Shown here in pieces: positions 41,500 to 50,496 of a DNA stretch of 64,000 bases. The notes under the pieces were generated by a model. That model searched no databases and was not told the origin of the DNA. It worked only from the letters and a program-made list of their open reading frames with translations. The translations under genes and the position numbers were made by a program. Within the stretch, counting starts at the first letter, position 1. The number at the start of each line of letters is the position of its first letter. The stretch is taken from assembly GCF_017676345.1 (NCBI RefSeq), contig NZ_JAFFZM010000017.1:62001-126000 (forward strand). Reading direction: 5' to 3'. The stretch is from Streptomyces smyrnaeus. GTDB taxonomy: Bacteria > Actinomycetota > Actinomycetes > Streptomycetales > Streptomycetaceae.

Positions 41500-42827
41500 C
41501 GGGCGCTCCTCGCGTCCAGGCCCTTGGCCCTGAGATCGTCGACGAACTTGGTCTGGGCATCCGCGAGCGCGTCCTGGAGCGTGCCGTGCCCGGCGACGAC
41601 GCGGCCGCTGTTGTCCTGGATGTGCGCGTAGGACTGGGTGGTGGTGGGTGAGAAGCGCCAGCTGGTGTCCACGTTCCGGTCCGAGACCTGGAAGACCTCG
41701 TTGTAGACCTGGCCGCCGAAGAACGGGTCCGGCTTGCCCAGCGGGGACTTCTCCAGCTCCAGCTCGACCGAGGGCCAGCCGTACCCCGCCTCCACCAGGA
41801 GTTCGATGCTGGCGGGATCGGTGTTGAGCCAGTGGGCGAACTTCAGCGCCTCCCTCGGGTGCCGGGTCCCCTGGAGGATCGCGGTCGACGAGCCGCCCCA
41901 GTTCGCCGAGGCGTGCTCGCCCCGCTCCCACTGGGGCATCTCCGCCACCCGCCACTTGCCCTTGGTGCCGGGCGCGTTGCCGCGGATGAGGGCGTCCTGC
42001 CACTGGGCGCCGAGCCAGCTGGCTATCTGACCGGTCTGCAGGCCCTTGAAGAAGGAGCTCTGCGAGTCCTGGATGGGCGCGACGAGCTTGTCGCGGACCA
42101 TTCCGTCCCAGAAGTCGGCCACCTGCCGTGTCTCCTCGCTGGTCAGGTCCACGACCCAGGTGTTGCCCTCGGTGCGCACCCAGTGTGCGCCGCGCTGCCA
42201 GGGAAAGGAGGCGAACCACTGGGCGTTGACGGGCGGAAACGCAGTGATGTAGGACTTGCCGCCGCTCCGTTTCCTGATCTTCATGGCCGCCTGCCGGAAC
42301 GCGTCCCAGGTACGGGGCACCTGGATGTCCCACCTGTCGTACAGATCGGCGCGGTAGAAGAACCCCATGGGCCCCGACCCCTGCGGGATGGCGTAGGTGC
42401 GGCCCGCGAAGACCCCCTGCTGCCACTGCCAGTCGACGTAGGTGTCCTTGAGCCGGTCGGCGCCGTAGGCGCTCAGCTCGGTCAGGCCGCGAACCAGCAT
42501 GAACTCGGGCAGCGCGTAGTACTCGATCTGCGCCAGATCGGGCGGGTCGCCGGCCTTGAGGGCAGCGTGCATCTTCTGGTAGCCGCCGGAGGTGTTGGCG
42601 GGGACGGTCTGCACGGTGACGTGGATGTCGGGGTTGTGCTTGTTCCACAGTGCGACGGCCTTCTGCAGCGGGACCCAGGTCCAAAAGACGAGGTTCACCC
42701 GCCGGCCGGGGACGCGGCGCGCCTGCTTGGTCATGCGGGCCGCGCCCGCCTGCTCGCCGCAGGCCGCCAGCGCGGGGCTTGCGGCCGCGGCAGCTGTTGC
42801 CGCCAGCAGTCTTCTTCGGGTGGGCAT
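41496..42827 (-). CDS. Sugar-binding lipoprotein of CUT1 ABC importer
   Basis: 443-aa extracytoplasmic solute-binding protein. Seen: signal peptide with twin-arginine-like RRRLLAATAAAAAS and lipobox PALAAC (Cys22), then the family-1 fold: VNLVFWTWVPLQKAVALWNK, DPPDLAQIEYYALPEF, AIPQGSGPMGFFYRADLYDRWDI, and the C-terminal TLQDALADAQTKF. Perfect AGGAGGT before ATG 42827. It is the first transport gene behind the beta-galactosidase; a hairpin element separates them. The ligand is inferred to be a beta-galactoside or its oligomer from context. Confidence 0.93.
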   Translation of the reverse strand: MPTRRRLLAATAAAAASPALAACGEQAGAARMTKQARRVPGRRVNLVFWTWVPLQKAVALWNKHNPDIHVTVQTVPANTSGGYQKMHAALKAGDPPDLAQIEYYALPEFMLVRGLTELSAYGADRLKDTYVDWQWQQGVFAGRTYAIPQGSGPMGFFYRADLYDRWDIQVPRTWDAFRQAAMKIRKRSGGKSYITAFPPVNAQWFASFPWQRGAHWVRTEGNTWVVDLTSEETRQVADFWDGMVRDKLVAPIQDSQSSFFKGLQTGQIASWLGAQWQDALIRGNAPGTKGKWRVAEMPQWERGEHASANWGGSSTAILQGTRHPREALKFAHWLNTDPASIELLVEAGYGWPSVELELEKSPLGKPDPFFGGQVYNEVFQVSDRNVDTSWRFSPTTTQSYAHIQDNSGRVVAGHGTLQDALADAQTKFVDDLRAKGLDARSAR

Positions 42828-42965
42828 CCGACCTCCTTGTCAGAGGGACCGACCCTTCCCGCCGCAACGGCGAGAAGCACGTGAGCGGTGTTCGGCGGTG
42901 CCAGGCCGGCGGCAACCCGCCGTTGCACGACGGATGCCGCCCGACTACAGGTGGACTGTGGCTGG

Positions 42966-43018
42966 TGGGGGCACCTCCCGGCCGAAGTCCCCCAGCCTCC
43001 GGCCGGGAGGTGCCCCCA
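42966..43018. repeat. Palindromic intergenic repeat, 19-bp perfect arms
   Basis: The arm at 42966-42984 (beginning TGGGGGCACCTCCCGG) is exactly complementary to 43000-43018, with a 15-nt loop containing CCCCCAGCCTC. I recall near-identical hairpins in many Streptomyces intergenic regions. Here it lies between the beta-galactosidase stop and the binding-protein start on the same strand and may attenuate read-through or stabilise the upstream message. Confidence 0.75.
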
Positions 43019-43040
43019 GGGGAGCAGTTCCCCGCGCCCC

Positions 43041-45080
43041 TTATGGGGTGCCCAGCACTGCGACGCCTCGGGGCGGCAGGGTGAGGCTGGTGGTGGGTTT
43101 TCCGCCGGGGTCGAGGAGATTCCGCGCGGGGTGCGGGAGCGTCACCGTCGCGGCCGCGCCGGCATGGTTGAGCAGAAAGATGAAGCGGCCGGTCGCGCCC
43201 TCGCGGACGGTGGCCTGCACCCCGGGCGGCAGCCCGTCCAGCACAGGTGCGGCACCGGCCTCGCCCCGTACCCGGTCCATCAGAGTGCGCATCAAGGTGG
43301 GCTCCGGGCGGGTGGCCGCGTACCAGGCGATGCCGGTGCCGAAGGCGTTCCGGGTCAGCGCGGGGCGCCCGGCCAACTCGCCGTCGCCGAAGGTGGCAAC
43401 GGCTCGTGCCCCCTCCAGGTCGACGGCCTCGGACCACAGATCGGCCCGGCCGCTCAGCTCTCCGCGCAGCGACACGCCAGCGCCTTCGTCCAGCGGCCAG
43501 AACTCCTCCACCCGCAGCCCCAGCACCTCGCGCAGCGGTGCCGGGTAGCCGCCCAGGTGGACGCGGTCGCACTCGTCGGCGATGCCGGTGAAGTACGACA
43601 CGAACAGATGGCCGCCGCCGCGTACATAGGCCGTCAGCCGCTCCGCGGTCTGCTCGCTCATCAGGTACAGGTTGGGGACGACGACCAGCCGGTAGCCGCC
43701 CAGGTCGCGGTCGGGCGGCAGGATGTCGCAGGGCACCCCGGCGTCGAACAGCGGCTGGTAGTGGCGCAGCAGCGTCTCGCGGTGGCTGAGTGCCGACGAC
43801 GGGTGCGAGCCCTGCTCCAGCGCCCACCAGCTGTTCCAGTCGGCCAGCAACACCACCTCGGCCCGGCAGCGGGTGCCCGCGAGCTGCGGCAGGCCGGCCA
43901 GCTCCTGGCCCAGTGCGGCGACCTCGCGGAAGGTCCGGGTGTCGGTCCCGGCGTGCGGCACCATCGCGGAGTGGAACTTCTCGGCGCCGCCCCGGGACTG
44001 CCGCCACTGGAAGTAGAGCACCGCGTCCGCGCCCTGGGCGACGGCCTGCCAGCTCCACAGCCGCATGGCGCCGGGCGGCTTGGGGCTGTTGCGGGCCCGC
44101 CAGTTGACGGCGGAGGGTGCCTGCTCCATCAGCAGCCACGGCCGTCCTCCCCCGGCGCAGCGCGTCACGTCGAAGGCGGCTGCGGCGTCGATGTGGGTCC
44201 GGCTGTCGTACGGCTCCTGGTAGTAGTCCAAAGCCGTGACGTCTTCGTACGCGGCCCAGCGGAAGGGGTCGACCGGCTTGTGGTGCGGCATGTGGTTGGT
44301 GGTAACCGGCACCTCGGGGGTGATACGGCGCAGCACCTCGCGCTCGGCCAGATAGCACTGCAGCAGCGCGTCGTCGCTGAAGCGTGCGTAGTCCAGCTGC
44401 TGGGTCGGGTTGGCGTGGGTCGGCGTGGTGCGCGGCGGCAGCACCTCCTCGAAGTCGCCGTAGCGCTGCGACCAGAAGGTGGTCGACCAGGCCTCGTTGA
44501 GGGCTTCGACGGTTGCGTAGCGCTCGCGCAGCCAGCGGCGGAAGTCGGCTGCCGACACGTCGCAGTAGCAGACCGGGTTGCTGCAGCCGTACTCGTTGCC
44601 GATGTGCCACAGGGCCAGGGCCGGGTGGTCGGCGTAGCGGGTGGCGAGCTGTTCGACGAGGCGGACGGCGTGGGATCGGTAGACCGGGCTGGAGGGGCAG
44701 TAGTGCTGCCGGGAGCCGGGCCACTTGCGGACCCCCTCGGCGGTCTCCGGCAGGATCTCCGGATGCTGCCGGCTCAGCCAGGGCGGCGGTGAGGCGGTCA
44801 TGGTGGCGAGGCAGACCTGGACGCCGGCGTCGCCGAGGTTGTCCATGACGCGGTCGAACCAGCCGAAGTCGTAGGCGCCGGGCCGCTGTTCGACCAGGCC
44901 CCAGGAGAAGATCCCGGCCGTGACCATGGTGACTCCGGCCTCCTTCATCAGCCGGATGTCCTCGGCCCACACCTCCTCGGGCCAGTGCTCGGGGTTGTAG
45001 TCGCCGCCGAAGTGCAGGCGGGTGGGTTCGAAGGTGCGGATACCGGAGCGGGTTGCTGAGCGGTTGTCGGCTGCCGTCAT
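43041..45080 (-). CDS. GH42 beta-galactosidase, cytoplasmic
   Basis: 679-aa glycoside hydrolase family 42 enzyme releasing galactose from beta-galactosides. Seen: LHFGGDYNPEHWPEEVW at the TIM-barrel start, acid/base Glu in HIGNEYGCSNPVCYC (about 160, with the cysteine-rich zinc site), nucleophile Glu in LLMEQAPSAVNW (about 318), the trimerisation domain (ADWNSWWALEQG), and a small C-terminal beta domain. No signal peptide, so it acts on imported sugar. It heads the minus-strand operon with importer and dgoD, divergent from the GntR gene; a GC-rich ribosome site precedes ATG 45080. Confidence 0.95.
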   Translation of the reverse strand: MTAADNRSATRSGIRTFEPTRLHFGGDYNPEHWPEEVWAEDIRLMKEAGVTMVTAGIFSWGLVEQRPGAYDFGWFDRVMDNLGDAGVQVCLATMTASPPPWLSRQHPEILPETAEGVRKWPGSRQHYCPSSPVYRSHAVRLVEQLATRYADHPALALWHIGNEYGCSNPVCYCDVSAADFRRWLRERYATVEALNEAWSTTFWSQRYGDFEEVLPPRTTPTHANPTQQLDYARFSDDALLQCYLAEREVLRRITPEVPVTTNHMPHHKPVDPFRWAAYEDVTALDYYQEPYDSRTHIDAAAAFDVTRCAGGGRPWLLMEQAPSAVNWRARNSPKPPGAMRLWSWQAVAQGADAVLYFQWRQSRGGAEKFHSAMVPHAGTDTRTFREVAALGQELAGLPQLAGTRCRAEVVLLADWNSWWALEQGSHPSSALSHRETLLRHYQPLFDAGVPCDILPPDRDLGGYRLVVVPNLYLMSEQTAERLTAYVRGGGHLFVSYFTGIADECDRVHLGGYPAPLREVLGLRVEEFWPLDEGAGVSLRGELSGRADLWSEAVDLEGARAVATFGDGELAGRPALTRNAFGTGIAWYAATRPEPTLMRTLMDRVRGEAGAAPVLDGLPPGVQATVREGATGRFIFLLNHAGAAATVTLPHPARNLLDPGGKPTTSLTLPPRGVAVLGTP

Positions 45081-45152
45081 GAGTGCTGCGCCCCCTGCGA
45101 CGAGTCGGGTGCCGGGCAGAGCGGGAGACCGTGATGACGCCGCACCGTACAA

Positions 45153-45176
45153 GAACTCGTTATTTATGAATAGTTC
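45153..45176. promoter_or_regulatory. AT-rich dyad GAACT-N14-AGTTC, candidate GntR operator
   Basis: The 24-bp site lies between the divergent beta-galactosidase and GntR genes and is the only AT-rich island in the gap. GAACT/AGTTC are exact inverted arms; the interior (TTATT...AATAG) is partly symmetric. A -35-like TTGACG follows at 45178 toward the GntR gene. Confidence 0.45.
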
Positions 45177-45302
45177 CTTGACGGGAATCCGGTCGGGATC
45201 GTGGACTGTCGCAGGGGCGTCGTAGAGTCGTCGCCGGGGTGACAGCGGCTCGAACGCCTCAGAAACACCGGGTGGACGAGGGGAAACAACAGGAGGTGCC
45301 CG

Positions 45303-46028
45303 ATGCCGGGGTACGCGCCGCGTGGCGTCCACGGGCAGACCGTGGAAGCCCTCGCCCACCGGGTGCTCAGCGGCACTCTCCGTGAGGGCGCCACCCTCGA
45401 CCTCGGGGCGCTCCGGAGCGAGCTGGGCGTCAGCCTCACCGCTTTGCGCGAGTCGCTGAAGGTGCTGGCGGCCAAGGGCATGGTCGACGCCCGGCAGAAG
45501 CGCGGCACCTTCATACGCCCGCGCACCGACTGGAACCTCCTGGACGCGGACGTGCTGCGCTGGCAGTTCCAGTCCGCCACCGCCGCCGCGTCGCACACGG
45601 GACCGCCGCTGCTGCGCGACCTGGACGAGGTGCGCGGCATCGTGGAACCGGCCGCCGTGCGGCTGGCGGCCGAGCGCCGCACCGACGCCGATCTGGCGGC
45701 GCTGGAGCGGGCGCTGGAGGCCATGTGCGAGGCGGCCGACGGCGCACCCGAGGCCGTCGAGGCGGACCTGGCCTTCCACCGGGCTCTGCTGGCCGCCTCG
45801 CACAACGAACTGCTGGAGCGGATGGAAATGGTGATCTCCACCGTGCGCGCGGCCCGCGACCGCCTGGTGCACGCCCCCGGCCACCATCCCCTCGATCCGG
45901 TGCCCAGCCACCGCGCGGTGCTGGACGCCGTACGGGCACGGGACGCCCAGGCCGCGGAGGCAGCCATGCGGGCCCTGCTGGCGCAGGCCGCCAAGGATGT
46001 GGCGCTGCTACGGGAGAGGGAAGCCTGA
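45303..46028 (+). CDS. GntR/FadR-family regulator, DgoR-like
   Basis: 241-aa regulator. Seen: N-terminal winged helix (QTVEALAHRVLSGTLREGATL, then GVSLTALRESLKVLAAKGMVDARQKRGTF), the linker WNLLDADVLRWQ, which is what I recall for DgoR galactonate repressors, and an FCD ligand domain with metal-type residues EADLAFHRALLAASHN (Asp/His). AGGAGG is six nt before ATG 45303. It is divergent from the beta-galactosidase operon that ends with galactonate dehydratase, so galactonate is the likely inducer (inference). Confidence 0.9.
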   Translation: MPGYAPRGVHGQTVEALAHRVLSGTLREGATLDLGALRSELGVSLTALRESLKVLAAKGMVDARQKRGTFIRPRTDWNLLDADVLRWQFQSATAAASHTGPPLLRDLDEVRGIVEPAAVRLAAERRTDADLAALERALEAMCEAADGAPEAVEADLAFHRALLAASHNELLERMEMVISTVRAARDRLVHAPGHHPLDPVPSHRAVLDAVRARDAQAAEAAMRALLAQAAKDVALLREREA

Positions 46029-46068
46029 CGGGTGGGGGTGGCCCTGTTCGTCGTTTGCGGACTGCGCG

Positions 46069-47139
46069 TCAGAGTTCGAACGGCTCCAGGTGGCGCGGGT
46101 CGACGACGTGGCCGCCGGCCCCGACCACCTGCTGGAGCCGGTCGACCACGCGGCGGTTCACCGTCTCGTGCACCGCCGGATCGTCCAGTGCCGTGACCAT
46201 GTCGTCGTGGTGGCTGGGGACGATCACGCGGGGGCGGCCGAGCGCGCTGACGGCGCGCTCGAAGTAGTCGTGCACGGCCGCGTGCCCACTGGCGCCCAGG
46301 ACCAGGACGTCCGGCCTGGCGCCGGAGACCTCGCGGGCCGCGAAGTTGGCGGTTCCGCTCAGGAACATGACGCTCAGCCGCTCTCCCACCGTCACCTGGT
46401 AGCCCAGCGTCCCGCCCTCCACCAGATCGCCCAGCGTCCGCGGCCGGGAGGGAGGGGCGGTCAGGGTGCCGTAGGGGGCGAATCCGTAGCCGCCGAGCTG
46501 GCTGTGCAGGCTGCGGACCACCTCGACGGTGTAGTCGGGCCGGGTCCGCCTGCCGGACGGCTGGAGGGGGTGGCGCAGCACCTCACCGCCGGAGACCACC
46601 ACCGGGCGGTGCTTGCGCCCCTTGCCGGGGACGCCCATGGCCTTGAGCAGATGCAGATGGGTCTCGGTGCCGAGGACGTTGATCTCCTCGTCGCGCCAGG
46701 CCGGGTGGTCCAGGAGGTGCGGGACATCGGCGAGGTGGTCCCAGTGGCCGTGGGTGAGCAGCACGAACTCGGGGGCCCCGGTGAGGTGTTCGCTCAGCAC
46801 CCGGTCGATGATCCGGTGGTCGACCTCCAGCTTCCTGGTCATGTCGCCCTTGCCGTCGGAGCCGGTGTAGCGCTGACGGGTCAGATACGGGTCGATCAGC
46901 AGCCGGTGGCCGTCGAAGGTCATCTCCCAGCCCGCGATGCCCAGCCAGCGCAGCCGGACACCGCTGCGCCCCCGCCCGGCACCGTCCCGCGCCGGGTGGC
47001 CGGCGGGCGCCGCGGTCGAGGTGGCGGTCGTGGACGCCCCGGTCACACCGACGGCTCCGGCCGCCACACCGGTACGCAGCACACTGCGGCGGCTCGGACG
47101 GTGCGGGGCGGCGTGGGAATCGGGCTGCCGAGAGGGCAT
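46069..47139 (-). CDS. Tat-exported metallo-beta-lactamase-fold hydrolase
   Basis: 356-aa zinc hydrolase of the MBL fold (UlaG/RomA-like), exported. Seen: twin-arginine signal PSRRSVLRTGVAAGAVG (about 15-31), RWLGIAGWEMTFDGHRLLIDPYL (opening strands), the zinc motif LLTHGHWDHL (HxHxDH, about 130), a distal GTANFAARE and the late His pair PSHHDDM. RomA-type proteins include phosphodiesterase-like and lipid-related enzymes; substrate unknown. AAGGAG lies seven nt before ATG 47139. It is divergent from the LysR gene; the gap shows no clear dyad. Confidence 0.88.
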   Translation of the reverse strand: MPSRQPDSHAAPHRPSRRSVLRTGVAAGAVGVTGASTTATSTAAPAGHPARDGAGRGRSGVRLRWLGIAGWEMTFDGHRLLIDPYLTRQRYTGSDGKGDMTRKLEVDHRIIDRVLSEHLTGAPEFVLLTHGHWDHLADVPHLLDHPAWRDEEINVLGTETHLHLLKAMGVPGKGRKHRPVVVSGGEVLRHPLQPSGRRTRPDYTVEVVRSLHSQLGGYGFAPYGTLTAPPSRPRTLGDLVEGGTLGYQVTVGERLSVMFLSGTANFAAREVSGARPDVLVLGASGHAAVHDYFERAVSALGRPRVIVPSHHDDMVTALDDPAVHETVNRRVVDRLQQVVGAGGHVVDPRHLEPFEL

Positions 47140-47301
47140 GGCGGTACTCCTTCGTCTGCTGTGCGTCTGCTGCGGGTCGACTGCTGCTCGTGGCCCGGGC
47201 CCGGGGGAAGGGAGTCAAACCCCGGCGGATGTCGCGTGTCGAATACGCTCTCGACCGCGCGCCGATTCGCTCGGCGTATCACCGCAGACCATGGGGGGCG
47301 C

Positions 47302-48210
47302 ATGCTGACGGAGCGGCACCTGGAAATCTTCGTCGCGCTCGCGGAGGAGGGGCACTTCGGCGACGCCGCGCAGCGCGTGGGCATCACCCAGCCGCCCCTC
47401 TCGCAGGCGCTGCGGCGGCTGGAAGCGCTGCTGGGGGTGCGGCTGTTCGACCGGGGACGCGGGGTCTCCCTCACCGAGGAGGGCACGCTGCTGCTCCCGC
47501 ACGCCCGCCGGGCGCTCACCGCGCTGGCCGAACTGCGGGAGACCGGCGCCAGGGAACAGGCGGACGGGCAGCGCCTCCGGCTCGGCCTGCCGCCCGAGTT
47601 GCCACCCGCACTCGGCGCCTCGCTGTCCGCTGCGCCCGTCAGGACCGGGGCCCGCGGCCGGATCTCGGTGGTGACGGCACCGACGGCCGCCCTGCTCACG
47701 GACGTGTCCGCGGGGCGGCTGGACCTGGCCGTCGTCCGGCACCCGGCCGTGCTGCACGGTCTGGAGGCGGGCCCGGTGACGCTGCTGCCGACCTGGCTGC
47801 TGACCCCGGAGGGGACGGGCGGCGATCCCGCCGGACGGGCGAACGCCGCACGGGCCGCGCGCACGCTGCCCTACGCGGTCCGGCCCCGGGCCGAAGCCCC
47901 AGCGGCGTACGACCTGTTCGTGGACGCCCTCGCGGGCCGGGGGCGGCGGATGGAGACGGTGGTGGTCTCGGACGAGCGTGCCGGGCTGGCACTGGTCGCC
48001 GCCGGTCAGGCGGTGCTGGTCACGGCCGACGACGCCCTCGCGGCCGACGGTGTCGTACGGCAACCGACCGCCGCCCCGGCGCTGCCGCTGCGGCTGCGCG
48101 TGGTGTGGGACGCGCGGCGCCCGGTCGCCGCCCACCCGGGCGAAGCGGCCGGCGTACTGGTCGACGCGCTGGCGTCGGCCGGCCGTCCGGCCCGGGAGGG
48201 CTCCCGATGA
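47302..48210 (+). CDS. LysR family regulator coupled to beta-lactamase-fold gene
   Basis: 302-aa LysR-type protein. Seen: helix-turn-helix RHLEIFVALAEEGHFGDAA with TQPPLSQALRRLEALLG; the ligand domain is less conserved and Ala/Arg rich (TGARGRISVVTAPTAALL, RAGLALVAAGQAVLV). ATG 47302 is next to GGGGG. Its stop overlaps the start of a class-A-beta-lactamase-like gene (ATGA), reminiscent of AmpR/AmpC or BlaA/BlaB pairs, except that both genes here run in the same direction in one transcript. Confidence 0.9.
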   Translation: MLTERHLEIFVALAEEGHFGDAAQRVGITQPPLSQALRRLEALLGVRLFDRGRGVSLTEEGTLLLPHARRALTALAELRETGAREQADGQRLRLGLPPELPPALGASLSAAPVRTGARGRISVVTAPTAALLTDVSAGRLDLAVVRHPAVLHGLEAGPVTLLPTWLLTPEGTGGDPAGRANAARAARTLPYAVRPRAEAPAAYDLFVDALAGRGRRMETVVVSDERAGLALVAAGQAVLVTADDALAADGVVRQPTAAPALPLRLRVVWDARRPVAAHPGEAAGVLVDALASAGRPAREGSR

Positions 48211-49115
48211 CCGCAACCGCCTCCACCGGGGGCATCGAACGCACCCTCCGCGCGCTGTTCGACGACGCCGGGGTGCGCGGCTGGCTCCATGTGGCCGAAC
48301 TGCGCCGGCCCACGGCGCGGGTGACCGTCGACGCCGACGAGACCGTGCTGATGGGCTCGGTGTACAAGGTGCCGCTGGCGGTCGCCTACTGCCGCCAGGT
48401 GGACGCGGGCGTGCTCGACCCGCGGCAGCGCGTCACCCTGCCGCCCCAGGACCGGCTGCCCGGCCCCACCGGTATCTCCCAGTTGCGGGACGAGGTGACG
48501 ATGTCCCTGCGCGATCTGGTCGTCATGATGCTGAGCATCTCCGACAACGCGGCGGCCGACGCGGTGCTGCGCCAGGTGGGCAGCACCGCGGTCGAGGACA
48601 CCTGCCGGGCGCTGGGCCTCGTCCGCACCCGGCTGAACGACGGGGCGGCGGGCACCCTGGCCCGGCTGGTGGCCCGGACCGGCGCGGAGTCGGTGGACGC
48701 GGCGCTGGCCCGGATCGCCGACAACGACCGGGCGGCACCGCCCGGTGTCTACGATCCCGCGTGGGCGACCGCCACCACTCCCGCGGAGATGGCGCGTCTG
48801 CTGCGAGCCGTCTGGCTGGACGAGGCCGCCTCCCCCGACAGCTGCGCCTTCGTGCGCCGGAGCATGGGGCTGCAGCCCTTCCAGCACCGGCTCGCGGCGG
48901 GCTTCCCGTACGACGAGGTGGCGGTGTACGGGAAGACCGGGACATTCGGTGCCATGCGGCACGAGGCCGGAGTCGTCGAGCTGGCCGACGGCCGCGCGTA
49001 CACGGCCGTCGTCTTCACCCAGGCCGCCCGCGCCGACCGGCGGCTGCCGCGGGCCGACGCGGTCATCGGTGCGGCGGCGCGCACGGCGGTCGAGCATCTG
49101 CGCGGGAGGGAGTAG
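48207..49115 (+). CDS. Class A beta-lactamase-fold serine hydrolase without export signal
   Basis: 302-aa member of the serine beta-lactamase/DD-peptidase fold. Seen: the SxxK motif SVYK (51-54) with catalytic Ser51, SDN (about 112-114) in MLSISDNAAADAVL, and KTG (about 244) in VYGKTGTFGAMRHEAG; all three class A motifs are present. The N-terminus (TATASTGGIERTLRALFDDAG) is not a signal peptide, so the product should remain in the cytoplasm, unusual for a true beta-lactamase. GGGAGG precedes ATG 48207. Translationally coupled to the LysR gene. It could be an esterase or amidase, or an intracellular beta-lactam-sensing enzyme. Confidence 0.85.
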   Translation: MTATASTGGIERTLRALFDDAGVRGWLHVAELRRPTARVTVDADETVLMGSVYKVPLAVAYCRQVDAGVLDPRQRVTLPPQDRLPGPTGISQLRDEVTMSLRDLVVMMLSISDNAAADAVLRQVGSTAVEDTCRALGLVRTRLNDGAAGTLARLVARTGAESVDAALARIADNDRAAPPGVYDPAWATATTPAEMARLLRAVWLDEAASPDSCAFVRRSMGLQPFQHRLAAGFPYDEVAVYGKTGTFGAMRHEAGVVELADGRAYTAVVFTQAARADRRLPRADAVIGAAARTAVEHLRGRE

Positions 49116-49161
49116 CTTCCGGCGCCGGGGGCGGGCACACCGGCACACCGCTGCTGTCCCC

Positions 49162-50358
49162 TCAGACGGTCAGTGGCAGTTCGCGCAGCGCGTGCGAGCG
49201 GAAGGAGGTCTGCCAGCGCAGTTCGTCGGGCTCCACCGCCAGACGCAGCGACGGGAAGCGGGCCAGCAGCGTCTCCAGGGCCAGCCCGATCTCCATCCGC
49301 GCGAGCGGGGCGCCCAGGCAGTAGTGCATGCCCTGGCCGAACGCCAGGTGGGCGTTGTCGCGGCGGCGGATGTCCAGCCGCTCGGGCGCCTCGTAGCGGG
49401 CCGGATCGCGGTTGGCCGAGGCCAGGCAGAGCAGCACCGTGTCACCGGCCGGGATCGGCACACCGCCGTACTCCACCGGCTCGGTGGGAAACCGCCGGAT
49501 CGCCGTCAGGTTCGGATGCGCGTACCGCATCAGCTCCTCGACCGCGTCGGGCAGCAGCGAGGAGTCGCCGCGCAGCGCGGCCAGCTGTCGCGGATGCCGC
49601 AACAGGGCGAGGAGTCCGCCGCTCAGCAGGTGCTGCACGTTCTCGATGCCCGCGCCCAGGACGAGGAAGGCGAGGGAGCACAGCTCGTCCTCGGAGAGCC
49701 GGTCCCCCTCCCCCTCGTCGCGGGCCTCGATGAGCGCGGAGAGGAGATCGTCGCCGGGCGCGCTCCGGCGCTGTGCCACCAGCCGGCGCAGGAAGTCGTG
49801 CATCGCCGTGATGGCCTCGCCCACCTGCTGCGGGCTCTCCAGCGCGAGCATCGTCGCCACCCAGGACGCGAACGGGCGCCGGTCGGCCTCGGGGACCTCG
49901 AACAGGTCGCAGACGACGGTCAGCGGCAGCTCGGAGGCGAACTCCCGCACCAGATCGGCCACCCCGTCGCTCTCCAGCCGCTGTGCGAGACCGTCGGCGA
50001 GCCGGTCGGCGACCGCCTGGATACCGGCGCGCATCGCCTCGGCCCGGCGGGGGGTGAAGCCCTGGGCGACCAGCCGCCGCAGCCGTATGTGGTCGTCGTG
50101 GTCGAGGTTGAGGAGGTTGGCGTCGAGCGCGGGCGGAAGGGCGAAGCCCTGGTAACCGCCCGTGGAGTGCGCCTTGTTGACGGACAGCCGGGCGTCGGCG
50201 AGACCGGCGCGCACGTCCTGGTCCCGCGTGACGAGCCAGACGTCCGCCCCGTCGGGCAGCGTCACCCGGTGCACGGCGGCCTCGTCGCGCAGTTTGCTGT
50301 AGACCGCGTGCGGCATGGCGAGGAACGACTCGTCGAAGGGCTGCGGCAGTGCCGTCAT
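49162..50358 (-). CDS. Cytochrome P450 with atypical I-helix
   Basis: 398-aa soluble haem monooxygenase of the actinobacterial CYP107/105-like type. Seen: HDDHIRLRRLVAQGFTPRR (C-helix), I-helix LVLGAGIENVQHLL in which the usual acid-Thr pair is Glu-Asn, ExxR in EELMRY, and the haem loop FGQGMHYCLGAPLAR with the axial Cys (about 344). Loss of the I-helix Thr is known in P450s that rely on substrate hydroxyls or do unusual chemistry. GGAGA seven nt before ATG 50358. No ferredoxin gene is adjacent. It converges on the beta-lactamase-fold gene. Confidence 0.92.
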   Translation of the reverse strand: MTALPQPFDESFLAMPHAVYSKLRDEAAVHRVTLPDGADVWLVTRDQDVRAGLADARLSVNKAHSTGGYQGFALPPALDANLLNLDHDDHIRLRRLVAQGFTPRRAEAMRAGIQAVADRLADGLAQRLESDGVADLVREFASELPLTVVCDLFEVPEADRRPFASWVATMLALESPQQVGEAITAMHDFLRRLVAQRRSAPGDDLLSALIEARDEGEGDRLSEDELCSLAFLVLGAGIENVQHLLSGGLLALLRHPRQLAALRGDSSLLPDAVEELMRYAHPNLTAIRRFPTEPVEYGGVPIPAGDTVLLCLASANRDPARYEAPERLDIRRRDNAHLAFGQGMHYCLGAPLARMEIGLALETLLARFPSLRLAVEPDELRWQTSFRSHALRELPLTV

Positions 50359-50496
50359 TCTCGTCTCTCCGTCAGATCTGTGAACCGGCCGGGAACTGGC
50401 GCGAAGTGCCGGCGCACAGGCTAGAACCCGGCCTTCCGGCGCACGACGACACCCCTGCGGAGACGGTCCTACGGCCGGTCGCCCGACAGACGGCGG

